A DNA stretch of 64,000 nt from Cyclaneusma minus (GCA_037179335.1 JAKZHN010000006.1:558001-622000), one strand, 5' to 3'. Positions 32,823 to 45,617 are shown, numbered from the stretch's first letter. Numbers and translations are program-made. The notes: generated by a model from the sequence alone, not told the origin.

Positions 32823-35800
32823 CTTTTTATAAGGATCGTTTTGTAAATTTATATAATTATTTTCAATATTTTTATAAATTTTATAAATTTGATTTTTTGC
32901 AATAGCTTAATTAATCTATTAGCCACTATTTTATCCATTGGTATATATTTAATAGTAAGATTTTTTTGAAATCCCTAATAAAATAATAAAAAATATTTAT
33001 ATACTTTATTTTTTTTAAATTTTGGAATTTTTAATTAAATATAAAAATCCAGTATTATTTTTAAGCATGCAAACGCTATTTGGATTTTATCCAATATATT
33101 ATGAATAGTTTAAATTTTGAAAAATTTAAATAAATTATTAATTTTATTTAATATAAAATAAAAGGGCGACGTATTTGAATTTAATAAACAAAATAATTAC
33201 GAATTTCTGCTTTTTTCTAGCCTATAAAATTAGCCTATTATAAAAATATAGCTACGCTTTTAAAAACGCTAATTCAATCAATTTTATTGCTAGCCCAATT
33301 AAAATTAAAATAAACAATAATTTTAAAATATTTTCCTTTAAATTTATAATATATTTTATAGCTTATAATAATATTAAATTTTTTTATTAAATTTTTAAAT
33401 TCTTTGCTATAATATTTTAATAAATTGGCTATATATTACATTAATTATTTTAAAACAAAGGCTATGTTTAATTTAATAAGCATTATAGCAAATATAAAGC
33501 TATTTTTTTTTAAAATAAATTATAGCATTGGTAATCCCAAATTAATTTAGTATAGTCCAAAAATATTGCTTTTAATTAATATAAAGGATTTTAATTTTCC
33601 AGTCTTTTATTATTTTTATATTAAGAATTTTAAAAAATTTAAAAAATTTAAAAAATTTCTCCAAATTTTTAATATTAAAGCAATTGAAAAGCTTAAAATA
33701 AAATTAGAAAAACTAGGCCTTATTTTTGCAAGCTGCGATTATATTATTAATATATATTAAAAAAATTATTTCGCATTTAGAATGCGAGTAAATATATAAA
33801 TTAATTAAATTTTATTAAAAAAACAATTCGCAATTTATTTTAATTTATAAAAACTTTTTGAAATTTAAAAAATGTTGCCTTTTGGGATAATAATGCCTTT
33901 TAAGAAATTAAAACAAATTAAATAGCATTTCAGCCTTTATAAAAGCGTTTTTAATATTAAATCGCTAGTATTTAAAATTTTCTCAGGCAATAAAAAATAA
34001 AAATAATTAAAGAAAATCTATACAAACGATTGGGGCAAATATTTTAATATAATCCTTATTAAATATTTAATTAAAACTATAAGCAATAAATCTAGCTTTA
34101 AATTATTTAATTTTTCTATTAATAATTATTTTAATTATTTATAATTATTTAATAAAGACCAAATTTGCTCCGGATAAATGTTTAATTATTTGCCAAATTT
34201 TATTATTTAAAAATAAAATACTTTTTTAGCTATAGCTGCTTTTTAGCGCTGGCTATAAATTGGATTGTTTTTTTTTTTTTATATTTGCGGGATTTTAATA
34301 TTGCAAATTTCTATTATTAAAAAGCAGTTTTTTATATAAAAAAAATTAAACTTTTATTATTATAATTAATTTGCACTAGTATAATTATAATAATGCGCTG
34401 TAATTTTTTTTGGCTTTTTCGCTTTTTGTATTTTTTTAAATCAATATTATTATTTTTATATTAGCGTTTTGCAGCTTTTATAATATAAAAACAATTGCTA
34501 AGCTAAAAATTTAATTTAAAAACTTTGACAATTTTAGCGGCGAATAAATTCGATATATTATTATTATTAATTTTAATATAATTATTAATTAAAATAAATA
34601 CTGGGATTTTGATTTTTAAAATGGCTTTTATATATAGTTTTGTAATTTTCCTATTTGGGTTTTTTTTAAAAAAGAAAAAGGCGCTAATAGCTAATTTGGA
34701 AAATATTAATTTTAAAGCATTTAAATTAACGATTGGAATTTTTATAAAAATTAATATATTTTATATTATATTAAAAATAATATATTATAGCATTTTTAAT
34801 ATATTGAAATTAAAGCTTTATATTATACCAATCAATTTTTTAAAAATTGGCTTTTTTCCAAATTTAATTTTCGTTAATTTTAAAAATTTGCGCTATATAA
34901 TATTTAACAATTTATTCTATATTATATTTGGCAATTTATATTATGCCTATATTATAATAATTGGTATAGCAATAAAAGGCAACGCAGTGTTTTTTGCAAA
35001 TAAACTAATAAAAATATAATTACTATTAATATTTTTAGCAAATCGCTTTTTGCTATTTTTAAAGCCTAAGGAATAATTAATAGAATTTTAATCCAAATAA
35101 TTATTTAATATATTTTGTTCTTTAGAAATATTGCAAATTTGCAAATTAACATTTTTTTTTAAATATTAATTCTATTATTCGCAAATAACTAATTTGAATG
35201 GGTTTTTATATTTAAAAAAATGAATTTTAAATTGCTTAATTATAATTTTAAAATGATTTATAAAAATACAAATGCTTTTAATATTAATTAATTTCTTATA
35301 ATAATGGTTTTTTTTTAAAAAAAGCATAATATTTAGCGCTAAATATTTTAATATAATTAATAAAAAATATAATGCCAATTCAAGCTTTTTTTAAAAAGAT
35401 TTTATAATTATTAATTATTGAATTTATAAAGCATTAATTTTGCATATATATATTATATTTAACTGCTTTATTTTAAAATTTAAATAGCAATTTAGAATTT
35501 TTAAATAAAATATAAAAATTAATTTTAGCAATTTAAATTCCTTTTTCAACAGCTTTATTTTAATATAAAAAAATGAAAATTATATACTAGCATTTAATAT
35601 CATTATTACCATTTTATTTTTTAATAATTTTAAAAAGCTTTAAAGCATTGTTTATTCTCATAGCTTGCATTTTATAGCTCTTTTAAAATTTGATTTTAAA
35701 AATTTATTTTTTAAATGCAAAAATAGCAGCATTTTTTATTGGAATTAAAAAAATTCAAATCTTGCGTATAAAGCTATTAAAAATATATAGAAAGTATAGA

Positions 35801-37975
35801 TTTTTCGCAGAAACGCTATTAATATTAATTTATAAATGTAAAAAAAAATTAATTAAAAAAAGTTTAATAATAAGGATTAAGCTTTTTTAAATTTAAATTT
35901 TTAAATTTAATAGCAATACAAATTTTATAAAAATCTTTATTTTAAAAAAATTCAAAAAATTGGTCTAAAATGCTAATTTTATATAAATTGCTAATAAATT
36001 TTAATTTTATATAATAAAAGCATTAATATTATAGCTTCCAGTTTTTTATTTTGTATTTAAATAATTTATATTTCTAAAAATGGTTTAGCGGCTTTAAAAA
36101 AATAAAAAAGCAATAGGGCATCAATTATTTCAATATTATTATTAGAAATAAAAGCCTTTGCCCTATTGGCAAAATTAATATAGAAAATAAAATAAAAAAC
36201 TTTAATAATAAAAGCTTTAATAATAATATTTTTATTTAGATTTTTATATATTATTTTATTTTTATTAAAAAAGCCTTTAAATTTAACGTATATAATATGC
36301 ATTTTAAAATAAAATTTAATCCAAAATTAAATATTAAAAAAATATTATTTAATAATGAAAACAATTTAGTTATATATATAATTTTTGCTATTTTCTTATA
36401 AATGGTATAAATTATTTTCCTATTAATTTTAATAGGCGAGCAATAATTAAATAATTTAATAATTAAAAAAAAACAATTATTAAATATATATATAAAGGCG
36501 CTAGTATTAAAGGCCCAGAAAATATAAAGGGCTTTATTAAAAAGTTGTTTTAACAATTAAGCATGCTTTATTTTAAAATCAATTTTAAATTCAAAAGCTT
36601 TGAATTTAATATTAAATTAAAATTTAAAAAAAAACTCTTTTTTAGCATTAATAGCTATGCCGCCAATTTTTTTATTGCCAGAAAATTTTAATTTGTTTTT
36701 AAAAAATTTAGCATATTTATTAAACTTTTTTTTAAAAAAAAATGCTAGCAAAAAGCAAAATAATAATAAAAATAGCAATAGCCAATTTTGCAAGCGGCTT
36801 TAATATAGCTGCAAACTAAAATGCAATTGTGTTTAAAAAATAATACCAGGTTTTTTAGCTTAAAATAATTAAAATTTTTATAAAACCCAAAATAAAATAT
36901 ATAAAAAAAGCTTATTTAAAATATTAAAGCCTTAATAGCAATAGCAAATAGCAAAAGCAATTTCTTTATTATTGGTAATATTTAAAAAAAAATTGCTTTA
37001 GTATTTTTGATTTATTATTAATATTTATAGTATTATTTGCAAATAATAAATTTATAGCATCAATAAGCTAAAAGAAAGTGGATAAATAATTAGTATTAGC
37101 AAAAACAAATTTGCAATATAAAACTTTAAATAAATCCCAAACAAAATAAATAATTATATTAAAATTAAATAAAAAAGATTTAATTTTAATAATATATATT
37201 TATGCAAAAATAGCGCTGATTTTTTTTAAAATAATTTCAAAGATTTTTTGCTAAATTGTATTTTTTATATAAAATTTTATTATTATTGAATAATTTTTTA
37301 AATATAATATTTGATACTTTGGCTTAAACGCGCTTGTATTTTTTTAATTAATTTATATTTAAAACAATTTTTATTTTATTAATAAAAAATATTTAAAATT
37401 TATTAATAAATTTTATAATGGGTTTTTCGCTTTTGGCAATTGCAAATTTAAAAAACTCGCTTTTAATATCGCTAATTAAAATGTCAATATTAAATAAAAT
37501 GCGCCATTGGCAGATTCTTTTTTAATATCAAAGTATTTAATAAAAAATATAATAATAACAAATTCAGTATTTTTGCTATTTAAACGGATTTTTATATTGC
37601 GAAATTATATTTTATAATTGGCCTTTAAAAGCGTTGGTAATGCTTTATCGGGTTTTTATTATTTAATATAATTAAAAAAATAGCAGTTTTTTTATAAAAG
37701 CTATTAAAGCCAATAAGCGAATTGGTAATTTTTAATAATTTTGGTAATTATAATTTTGTTTTTACCAATTTTAATTAATTAGTAAAATACTATAATTTTA
37801 TTAGCAAAGCAAAGCGGATTTTTTTTAGCAATTTTAATTAATTTTGCAAATAACTGGTATAAATATAATAATAATAGGGCTTTTTAAAATAAAATTCTGC
37901 ATTTTCGCATTTAAATTAATTATAATAATAAATAGCTATTTATTTAAACAATTGCGCTAATTCGGGCTTATAATT

Positions 37976-38184
37976 TATTAAAAAAAGCCTTTAATTTAAT
38001 ATAATTTAATATAAAACGCTAATTATAAAAATAAATAAAATATTATATTAACTGCTTGAAATTTTAAATTAAAAGCGTCTCCAAACTGTAGATATTCAGT
38101 TTGTGAGAGACGCTAACCCCGTTCTAGCTAAGCGGAGTGCCACGTGACCACCTCTACGGTAGCCATTGCACCTATTCCTCAACA
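37976..38184 (-). repeat. Right LTR (5' LTR by orientation) of retrotransposon 2
   Basis: 209 bp, exactly the length of its partner. Inner end is mutated (TATTAAAAAAAGCC), outer end preserved (CTAAGCGGAGTGCCACGTGA to CCTCAACA). Contains CACGTG near 38151, a possible bHLH-type site, lost from the other copy. Confidence 0.9.
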
Positions 38185-38189
38185 AAGGT

Positions 38190-39916
38190 CCCCTTTGAGA
38201 TCTCTTCCCAGTTGTCCAGGAGTCCTCTCCAGGCGCCCTTCCAAGCATTCTCTCCAAGTAACCTCGCCAGGTGTCCTCCCAAGTGTTCTCCTTACGCGTC
38301 ATTCCCAGGTGTTCCCACTGGCGATCTGGCCAGATTTTCTGGGTTTGTCGACGTGTAAATAAATCTGTAGGGTATATGTCTCTGCCAATCCGGGAGTCAA
38401 CTCACTCATGGAACCGGATCATACGCAAAGCAGCCATATACGCTAGTGGTTTATCGTACTCGCCAATATGTCGACCCTGATTTCAGTATGCTCGGAGCTT
38501 TGCTCGCCATTTCGAGAACCGGTATACTGGGGAAGTATTCGGAGTGACAAGTTTGTTGAAACGTGCGTTGTCTTTTGTGAATAAAGTGTTATTTTTGCCC
38601 GGATCCCGAGAGGTTTTCGTCGATGTGCTACAAAACTACTATCCCGTGTTGTTCTTACTCGGATCCTGTGTGGTTCTGTCGACAGGTTACAAAGCCATCC
38701 GTGTTGTTTATACCTGGATGCTGTGTCCGTCGATGTGCTACAAAACCATTCCGTGTTGAGTGTCTCCATTCTGTGTTGTTTCTATTCGGATCCCCTGTTG
38801 TTTCTGTCGATATGCTAAAAACTAGAAAGTAAATCAACACATTTCTTCGCCCCCTCCCCCTCACTTTCTTGCTAGACGGAATTGGCACGATTTCTCACAG
38901 AGCTAGCCCCTGGGGTTTCGAGTACTCACCGAAGGAAAATAGCCAGCTTGAAATTGAATTCAAATAGTCAAATTCGCATTGTATCAACAGGCTATAATAT
39001 CCTTGAGAATGGTTTCGTAGCACACATCGACAGAAATGACTGGTTAGTGGGTTAGAATGAGAAACAAAGCAGGATCTGAGTATGTACATGTATGAATGGT
39101 GATACTAGGGCCTCCATTTCGTCATTACTCATTCCATCCTTGAATTCATCATTAGAAACGTCAAACATCTACAGGCATCGTGAGACTTTCGCTTTCTTGA
39201 GGTACCTGGGATGACATTTCTCAATGCTTGGGAATATTGTCGTGAAGTTACTCGGAATATTGTCAATGGCTTTTAAAGTTTGGAATATTCTCCATTACAT
39301 GCAGCATTCTCAATGAAAGCAATCCAGATTTGTCCGACAAGAGCAGCAAGCACCTAGTCAAGTACAAGTTATTGGAAAGACTCTCAGAGAGCTCGCCGAC
39401 TACATGATCAAGAACGAGGTCAGAGGTCTTCGCCTACGGCCTCTGGCTCCCCAAAAACCGAAGACGAAGAGCTCAACCACTTTCATGAGCTTCAGACCAA
39501 CTACAAGTTGCAGTTGCAACTCGCGTTTATGCTGAAATGTACTAAGGAGATCCCATTACACTAATGTACACAGTACCTACGACCACTTTACTTTACCTTA
39601 CTTAAATGCTTGGAAGATGCAAAACTTCTGCCTGCCGTGAAAAGTCAATGCTAATGTTTCATCCTTACCATATTCCAGCAGTGCCTTCACGTCTTGTCGA
39701 AAGAATTGCCGAACTCCTCATCTCCATTCAGTTGCAATTTTTCGTGAGCCTCTCTCATTATTGTCGCTTTCCGACGTTGGGTCGTTGACGTTCTTGAACC
39801 CTGAGCCTCTTTCCACCCACATAACAAAAGACTGACCTGATCCGGTTCGGCCTCATCGCAGGGCATCAAAACGCCGGCCACAGCTGGTGAGCCCAAAAAG
39901 CAAAAGGAGAATCTGT
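38190..39916. other. Gene-free region right of retrotransposon 2
   Basis: About 1.7 kb without a supported gene. It holds the tandem repeat at 38586-38825. Around 39360-39564 short coding-like stretches occur in different frames (for example ELQTNYKLQLQLAFMLK), possibly the relic of a gene, but they cannot be joined into a model. Confidence 0.5.
38586..38825. repeat. Degenerate tandem repeat, units of 52-60 bp
   Basis: Four or more units beginning TGTTGTT and containing a CGGATCC-like core and GTCGATGTGCTACAAAAC. Starts are near 38587, 38647, 38702 and 38774, with one truncated unit at 38754. Units differ by substitutions and small gaps. No coding potential. Confidence 0.7.
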
Positions 39917-40014
39917 TGGTCACTACGAGGGTCGAACTCGCGACCTTGGCGTTGCGCAGGCATTGTGAAATACCCGTATTAGCACCACGCTCTAACCAAC
40001 TGAGCTAAGCGACC
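39917..40014 (-). tRNA. tRNA-Ile(AAU): tRNA-Ile (AAU anticodon) with a 24-nt intron
   Basis: On the minus strand the sequence starts GGTCGCTTAGCTCAGTTGGT and ends with the T arm GGTCGCGAGTTCGACC and acceptor AGTGACC plus discriminator A. The anticodon loop is CTAATAA with anticodon AAT, matching the eukaryotic tRNA-Ile consensus (stem TGGTG/CGCCA). The loop is split after position 37 by a 24-nt intron (starts CGGGTATTTC), the canonical site for nuclear tRNA introns. Acceptor (GGTCGCT/AGTGACC, one G-T pair), D, anticodon and T stems all pair. The gene is 98 nt with the intron. Confidence 0.93.
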
Positions 40015-40402
40015 ATTAATTGATTAATGATAATTGGATTGAAATTCTCAATCTTGACCCACAGAACACGCGTCATGCAACGCCACCACATTTCTGGCAC
40101 GATTTTCGTCGGCTGGATAGACAGGATACCACCCGCAATATCCTGACTCTTCTACTAAATCAATAACGCTGACGTATGTTGCAAGTTGAAGCAAAGCGAA
40201 ATGCTGAAAATACTAATGACGGTGGCTTTATATAAGAGAGGTTTACAAAGGGAGGGTTGTGTCGTGGTGAAGCAAGGGGGACCACAGCCAATGGCACTCA
40301 ATTTCCAGCACAACCACGGGTACTTCAATTTATTATAAATATTCCGAGTTCTCGGCAAACAAGGACATTTTAACTTCCGACACCCAGCTCTCATCAATCA
40401 AC
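40015..40402. other. Spacer between the two inverted tRNA-Ile copies
   Basis: About 390 bp of ordinary sequence; no gene, repeat or RNA is supported. The flanks of the two tRNA copies do not match each other beyond the tRNA itself. Confidence 0.5.
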
Positions 40403-40469
40403 GGTCGCTCAGCTCAGTTGGTTAGAGCGTGGTGCTAATACGGGTATCTCACAACGCCTGTGTAACGCC
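40403..40469 (+). pseudogene. Truncated tRNA-Ile copy
   Basis: Begins GGTCGCTCAGCTCAGTTGGT, carries the same D arm, anticodon loop and 24-nt intron (with a few substitutions) as the complete gene, and breaks off after the ACGCC of the 3' anticodon stem. The variable loop, T arm and 3' acceptor are missing. It lies in inverted orientation to the complete gene. The A box is present but the B box is gone, so it should not be transcribed normally. Confidence 0.88.
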
Positions 40470-40470
40470 T

Positions 40471-40491
40471 CTGGGCGGCTGCGCCGCCCAG
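40471..40491. repeat. GC-rich perfect hairpin at the tRNA break
   Basis: CTGGGCGGC, loop TGC, GCCGCCCAG: a perfect 9-bp stem placed one base after the tRNA truncation point. It is not a Pol III terminator (no T run) and stands out from its A/T-leaning surroundings. Confidence 0.75.
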
Positions 40492-40801
40492 ATTTCCTCA
40501 TCCATCATTTATCAATAATGGTATCATAAAATTCAAGGTCCGAGTTGTGGTTCCGAAAGAGTAAAGAAAAAGTATGCCTGCACAGCGTTGACCAAAGATG
40601 TTTAAACGTTCCTCGAAGGCCGGAGATGCGTTCATATCATGGCTCCATACACATAATCCACGAAGAGAAAAGACTCGCAACGAGCACAAGCCTAGCAAAT
40701 CTGGTTGAAATCATCAAATTCATACCCAAGATATCATCAACACAATAGCCCCAACGCCTTACACTACCCTAACAAGTCAACCCACCATCCAGGAACCAAC
40801 C
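40492..40801. other. Intergenic, 3' of SMC4
   Basis: About 310 bp with no supported gene; likely includes the SMC4 3' untranslated region. Confidence 0.5.
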
Positions 40802-43800
40802 CTAAGCCGTCCCCCTGATATAATCCCTATTCTCAATCGTTACGCTCTTCGTCATATGATTCACCTTATACACGCCCACCAATCTCGACGCCAGCTCAAA
40901 CATGTTATTCCGCAGCGAAATAACAATAAACTGCGCATTCTTCGTCCGCTCCTTGATGTAACTCGCCACAATCGAGACCTGGTACATAAATTAGCATATT
41001 TCCACATAACCTGAGAGTTTGCTGGGACAGCAGGGTCGAGAAAATAACTCACGTTTCGGAAATCCAAGGCAGCATCAATCTCGTCCATGACATACAGAGG
41101 CGTCGGCTTGTAGTGATGCAGCGCAAACACCAATGCCAAACTACTCAGCGTCTTCTCTCCACCACTGAGGTTGGAAATGTTCTTCCATGACTTCTTCGGC
41201 GGCATGACACTGAACAGAATACCCTCCGAGAACGGATCCAGCGAGTCGACAAGCTCGAGCTCGGCATTACCGCCCATGGTAATCATCTGGTACATTTCCT
41301 TCAGCCGCAGTGAGATGGTGCTGAAACCCTCCATGAAGCCTTCAAGACGCAGTCGGCGCAACTCATCGCAGCGCTTCTTGGCAGTGTCGCGCTGGTCGAC
41401 GGCACTTTGAAGATCCGCATTACGTGCGCTGTGCTCTTCGACTCGGCGACGGTATTCGGCGAGCACAGCTAGGTCGACGTTCTCTTTCTGCGTCTTCTCT
41501 TCGAGGACGACAATCTCACCCTTGAGTCTCTCCTTGTTCATGTCGGCTAGCTCGTCCTTGGTGTACTGTTGTAGCTCAGACACGGCGTCTTCTTCACCAT
41601 ACTCCGCCAGATTATGTAGAGTAAGCTTGCTAAGCTTGTCTTCCCAGTAACGGAGTCGCTTTTGGTTCTCAGCGAGGACTTTCTGGTTTTCTTCAAGCTT
41701 GTTGCGCATTTCGATTTCGACGGCACGTGTCGCGTTGAGCTCTGTTGTCTTTTCATCCAGCTCAGCTTTGACGGTGGCAAGCTCCTTTTTCTTTTCTTTC
41801 AGGGCTTCTTGGGCAGCATCGGCGTTCTTTTGGAGGTTCTCAGCATTGGAGTTCTGGCCGTTGACCTGCTCCTCGAGCTGCGCCATCTCAGCATTGGCGA
41901 TCTCAAGGTCCTTGCAGGCTTTGTGGTAGTCTTTTCCATGCTTAAGGAATTGCTTCTCCGCCTTGGCCTTGGTGACTTCAGCTTTGGAGACTGCGTCATG
42001 AAGTGCACTGATTTGCTCCTTCAGATCATCGACCTTGCTCTTTTGTGCCCTCAGCTTCTCACCACCAACCTGCATGATCTTGTCCTGTAGAGCTTTGATT
42101 TCGTCCTCGACACTGGACATTTCGCCGCGGAGTTTCTCAACCTCCCTGTTGAGTTTTGCAATCTCCTTTTCCAAAGAAGCAACCCGGGTGTCATCGGTCT
42201 GGGAAGGCTGGTGCTCCTTACTGAGCTCGTGGATTCGACGTTCCAGGTCTGCAAGATTCCTATCAGAGCTCTCGATCTCTAGGCCGAGCTTTTGCATCTT
42301 GGTCTCAAGTTGAGGGATCTGTTCTTTCAATTGGCGAATTGCTGAATCCAATTCGTTTTGTCTGGCTTGATATTCCTGGAATTCTTGCTCCAGCGTGTCG
42401 CGATCGGTCTCGAACTTTGCAACCTGTTCCTTCGTGGTGTCTGCAACAAGCTTGGAAGACATGAGACCCTTCTTGACAGTGTTACCGCCACCACTCATGG
42501 TACCAGATTTGTCAATGAGCTGTCCATCTAGAGTCACGACTCGCCACCTCTTTGCACCATACGCAATTCTATTTGCCTGCTCCAAGTCCTTCGCCACCAA
42601 CGTATCTTGGAGTGAATGGTAGAATGCCGGTCGGAACTTGTCGTCCTTCGCCTTGATGAGATCGAAAAGCCTTGGGACGTTCTCTGGCGTCTGAATACGA
42701 GACAAGTCGCGATTGCTGAGTTTGTTGAGACAGATGAAGTTACCTCGGCCAAGGTTGGTTTTTCTCAAGTACTCGATACACTGTTGTCCACCCTCGACGG
42801 TATCGGTCACGAAGTTGTCCAGTGCACCACAAGCTGTGGAGATGGCCACATCATACTTCTGATCGATCGCACCCAGATTCCCCAAACGGCCATGAAAGCC
42901 ATCAATGCGACCAGACTCCTTCAGTCGCATGAGTCCTGCTAAAACATTGCCCTGAGTCTGAGTGTTGGATAGACTGGCTCTGGCTTCATCAGCCTTTTGC
43001 CTAGCACCAGACAATCGTGATCGCAACTCGGGCTCTCGAGATTGCAACTTGATCATTTCGGCTTCTATCTTCGCTCCCTCTTTCTTGAGCCGCGATCTTT
43101 CCGCCTTGCATTCTTCCAGCTCGCTCAGCTTGGCCTGGCGGCCTTCTTTGATGGCTTTGATCTTGGCCTGAGTTTCTTCCAACGCAACAGCACCGGCATT
43201 GGCTTTTTCGTGCAAGATTGCAAGCTCACTTTCAGCCACGGCAATGGCTGATTGCTTCTGGTTGATTTTCTCATTCCAGGGCTCCAGAGACTTTTGCTTG
43301 ACGGCAATTTGATCGGAGAATACCTGTGTCTTGCCTTTCAGACCATCACGAATGCTGACGAGTAGCGCCTCTTCAGCTTTCATGTTTTCTTCCAGGGCCA
43401 CGATTTGTTCGCCTGCTTCTTGTATTTCAGCAGTGCAAGTATCAACGGTTTCCTTCACCTCAACGCCGGATGACTCAGAAGTTGCAATAATCTTTTCGGC
43501 CTTCTTTTGCTTGCCAGTCAAGAATTTCCGCTTCTCGTCGAACTTGACTTGTTCTTGGTCGAACTCGGCAATCTCCTTCAGTATAGCTTGCGTCGCCTTG
43601 TCGATAGCTTCACACTCCTTCTGGCCCTTCTTGTACACCTTCTCAAGCTGCTTGATACCGTCCTCGTTTCCCTGGTGCTTCTCCAGCTCAGCGTCAAGTT
43701 GGGCTTGCATCTGGCCAACAGCTTCCTCAGTGACAGCAATATTATCTCCGCACTCATTGATGTAGACCTGGTAGAGCGCAGATTGCTTCTGGGCGAGCTC

Positions 43801-45138
43801 GTTTTCATCCCTAATGTAGGCCAGTGCCTTATTCTTCTTATCCTCCAGAGCATTCTTTTCTTTCTCGACATGCTGCACACGGCCACTCTTTTCAACACAA
43901 ATGTCATTGAGTGTCTCAACTTCTACAGCCGACTCCTCAATAGGCGTCTTGTACTTCGAGGTGCCGATAATATCTTCCAGGTATTCCAATAGGCCGTCAT
44001 CGTGCTCGTTTGCCGCCTTGGGTTTCATCTGAGCGATCGATTCGACCTCTCCCTGAAGAATAAGAAACCGCTTGTGGTCAAGGTCGACTCCTCGGTCTCG
44101 GAGTAGTGTAGTAACAGTGGTAAAATTCGATTCCTTGCCGTTGATGTAGTATTTGCTAGCGTTGTTCTTGAATGCTCTTCGTGAAATAACAAGGTCCGAA
44201 TTAGGGAGCACTTCATGGCCACCACCAGGCAAATCCATAACCTCTTGAAAATGTACCGCCACTTCGCAATGATCCAAGTTGGGATAAGCCGCAGAATTGT
44301 GGATAAGCGCCGAAATCTTTCCTTGTCTCATTTTGCTAGCCCTGAAACCAAACACAAAAAGCAGAGAATCGATAACGTTCGACTTTCCCGAACCATTGGG
44401 TCCAACGACGGAAGAGAAAGAGGCGTGAAAGGGGCCTACTTCTTGACGCCCAGCGTAGCTCTTGAAATTCGTCAATATGAGGTACGTAATGACGGTACGA
44501 GCTTTCGGACCCGTATCTTCGACTGTTGGAATCGCCATTGACCGAGATTTCAGGACTATGTCCATCGGCTTCTCCAGGACTGTATCCAGGGGCTTGATCG
44601 GCTTCACGATGGTTTCCTGGCTATCTGACCGCGGGCGGTTTGTTACAGTAGTCTGAGTGATATCGGCAAGTGGAATTCCTTCCATCATCGAGGGCTCGGG
44701 AGACTGCGAGGCTTTCGGGGTAGGGAGATGAGGTGCAAGCTCGGGAGGAGAAGAAATGCGAGATTTGCGCATGGCGGGCGCGCTCTTCTTCTTGCGCGGA
44801 GAGGCCCTCTTCGACGGTGATTCGGGCAGGATTGAGTCTTGTGTCGCAGTTTGGTCCGGGTCGAAATTCTCAGGGAGCTCCAAGTCGTCAACATTGACAT
44901 TCTTCTTCGTCCGACCGGTTCCGGTTGTCCTTGGTGTGGGCGCCAAAGAATTCGCGGTCTTTCGCCGCCCTGCCGTCTTCCTCGTTGGACTCGCTCGACT
45001 TGGCGCAGGCGTAAACTCTTCTTCGCTGTCATCCTGCTGAACGGAATTTTCGACTTCATCCTCATCCTCAGAATCTACCACGACCTTGCGACGCGACAAC
45101 GCTGCTGCCCTTCGCGATGGGCGAGTTGGGGACTCCAT
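40802..45138 (-). CDS. SMC4: Condensin subunit SMC4 (Cut3)
   Basis: Two exons on the minus strand, 41053-45138 and 40802-40978, joined across a 74-nt intron near the 3' end, encode 1,420 residues. The first 210 residues are a basic, Ser/Pro-rich tail. Walker A is GPNGSGKS at about 246-253; two long coiled coils flank a hinge (about 720-880, including GRIDGFHGRLGNLGAIDQKY). The ABC signature LSGGEKTLSSLALVFALH and Walker B PLYVMDEIDAALD lie near the C-terminus, and the last exon completes the head with SLRNNMFELASRLVGVYK. Head sequences and length match the Smc4 class (which pairs with Smc2 in condensin) rather than Smc1 or Smc3. The protein compacts mitotic chromosomes. The gene is divergent from the ELYS-domain gene. 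Confidence 0.96.
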
Positions 45139-45617
45139 GGTTGCAAAAGTTTTCGGCGATATCTAGCGGAGACGTCGATTGTGTCTAGGCGCTGAAGCTA
45201 TACACATTCAAGCTCGAGCCGTATACAATTGGCGGGGTCGTTGGGCGTTGGGTGCTCGCAGATGAAGCTTGGGTGTTTACTTGTAAAAACCAACTGAAGT
45301 AAACAAAAGCTGGGCGCACGGACGATAAGAGATATCGCAGCCTCGCAAGAAGTAACAACAAATCCTTGGTCTAGTCCACGAATAGACGGATTATATCGGG
45401 TTATTTGGACAGATTTCAGTATTGAACTTGATTTATATTCCTTTTGTGGATGTTTTTAATGTTCACTTTCTTGATAGCGGGATAAAGGCATCGTTGAAGA
45501 TTTGAGGCGGGTCCAAGTGAACTGCTTGGTTTACGAGCCAGCCTCGCCGCCCCGAAACACCATCCATCTGAACTTCAAGGACGCGTCGCAATCTTTCCAC
45601 CTTCAACACCACTCAAA
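45139..45617. promoter_or_regulatory. Divergent promoter region, SMC4 / ELYS-domain gene
   Basis: 479 bp between two start codons in opposite directions. No specific site is called. Confidence 0.45.

Larger units (their letters stand above)
32614..38184 (-). mobile_element. LTR retrotransposon 2, RIP-degraded
   Basis: Two 209-bp LTRs (32614-32822 and 37976-38184) in direct orientation flank 5,153 bp of AT-rich DNA. The element is bordered by AAGGT on both sides (32609-32613 and 38185-38189), an exact 5-bp target duplication. On the minus strand a short purine tract (AAAAAG) precedes the left LTR and ATTATAAGCCCG follows the right LTR, so the element is read right to left. That inner junction is the same as in retrotransposon 1, which suggests the same primer-binding type and a related family. 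Small AT-rich frames inside (for example 34609-35019) are by-products of mutation, not genes. LTR differences are almost entirely transitions. Superfamily could not be settled. Confidence 0.93.

Noticed and set aside
34609..35019. 136-residue frame rich in Ile, Phe and Lys within retrotransposon 2.
   Set aside because: It is a by-product of A/T conversion by RIP; no domain and opposite to the inferred direction of the element.
36066..36556. Minus-strand AT-rich frames in retrotransposon 2 examined for reverse transcriptase or integrase motifs.
   Set aside because: No catalytic motif could be read reliably after RIP, so no protein domain is claimed.
39360..39564. Coding-like fragments in several frames.
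   Set aside because: They cannot be joined into an open model and match no family I recognise.
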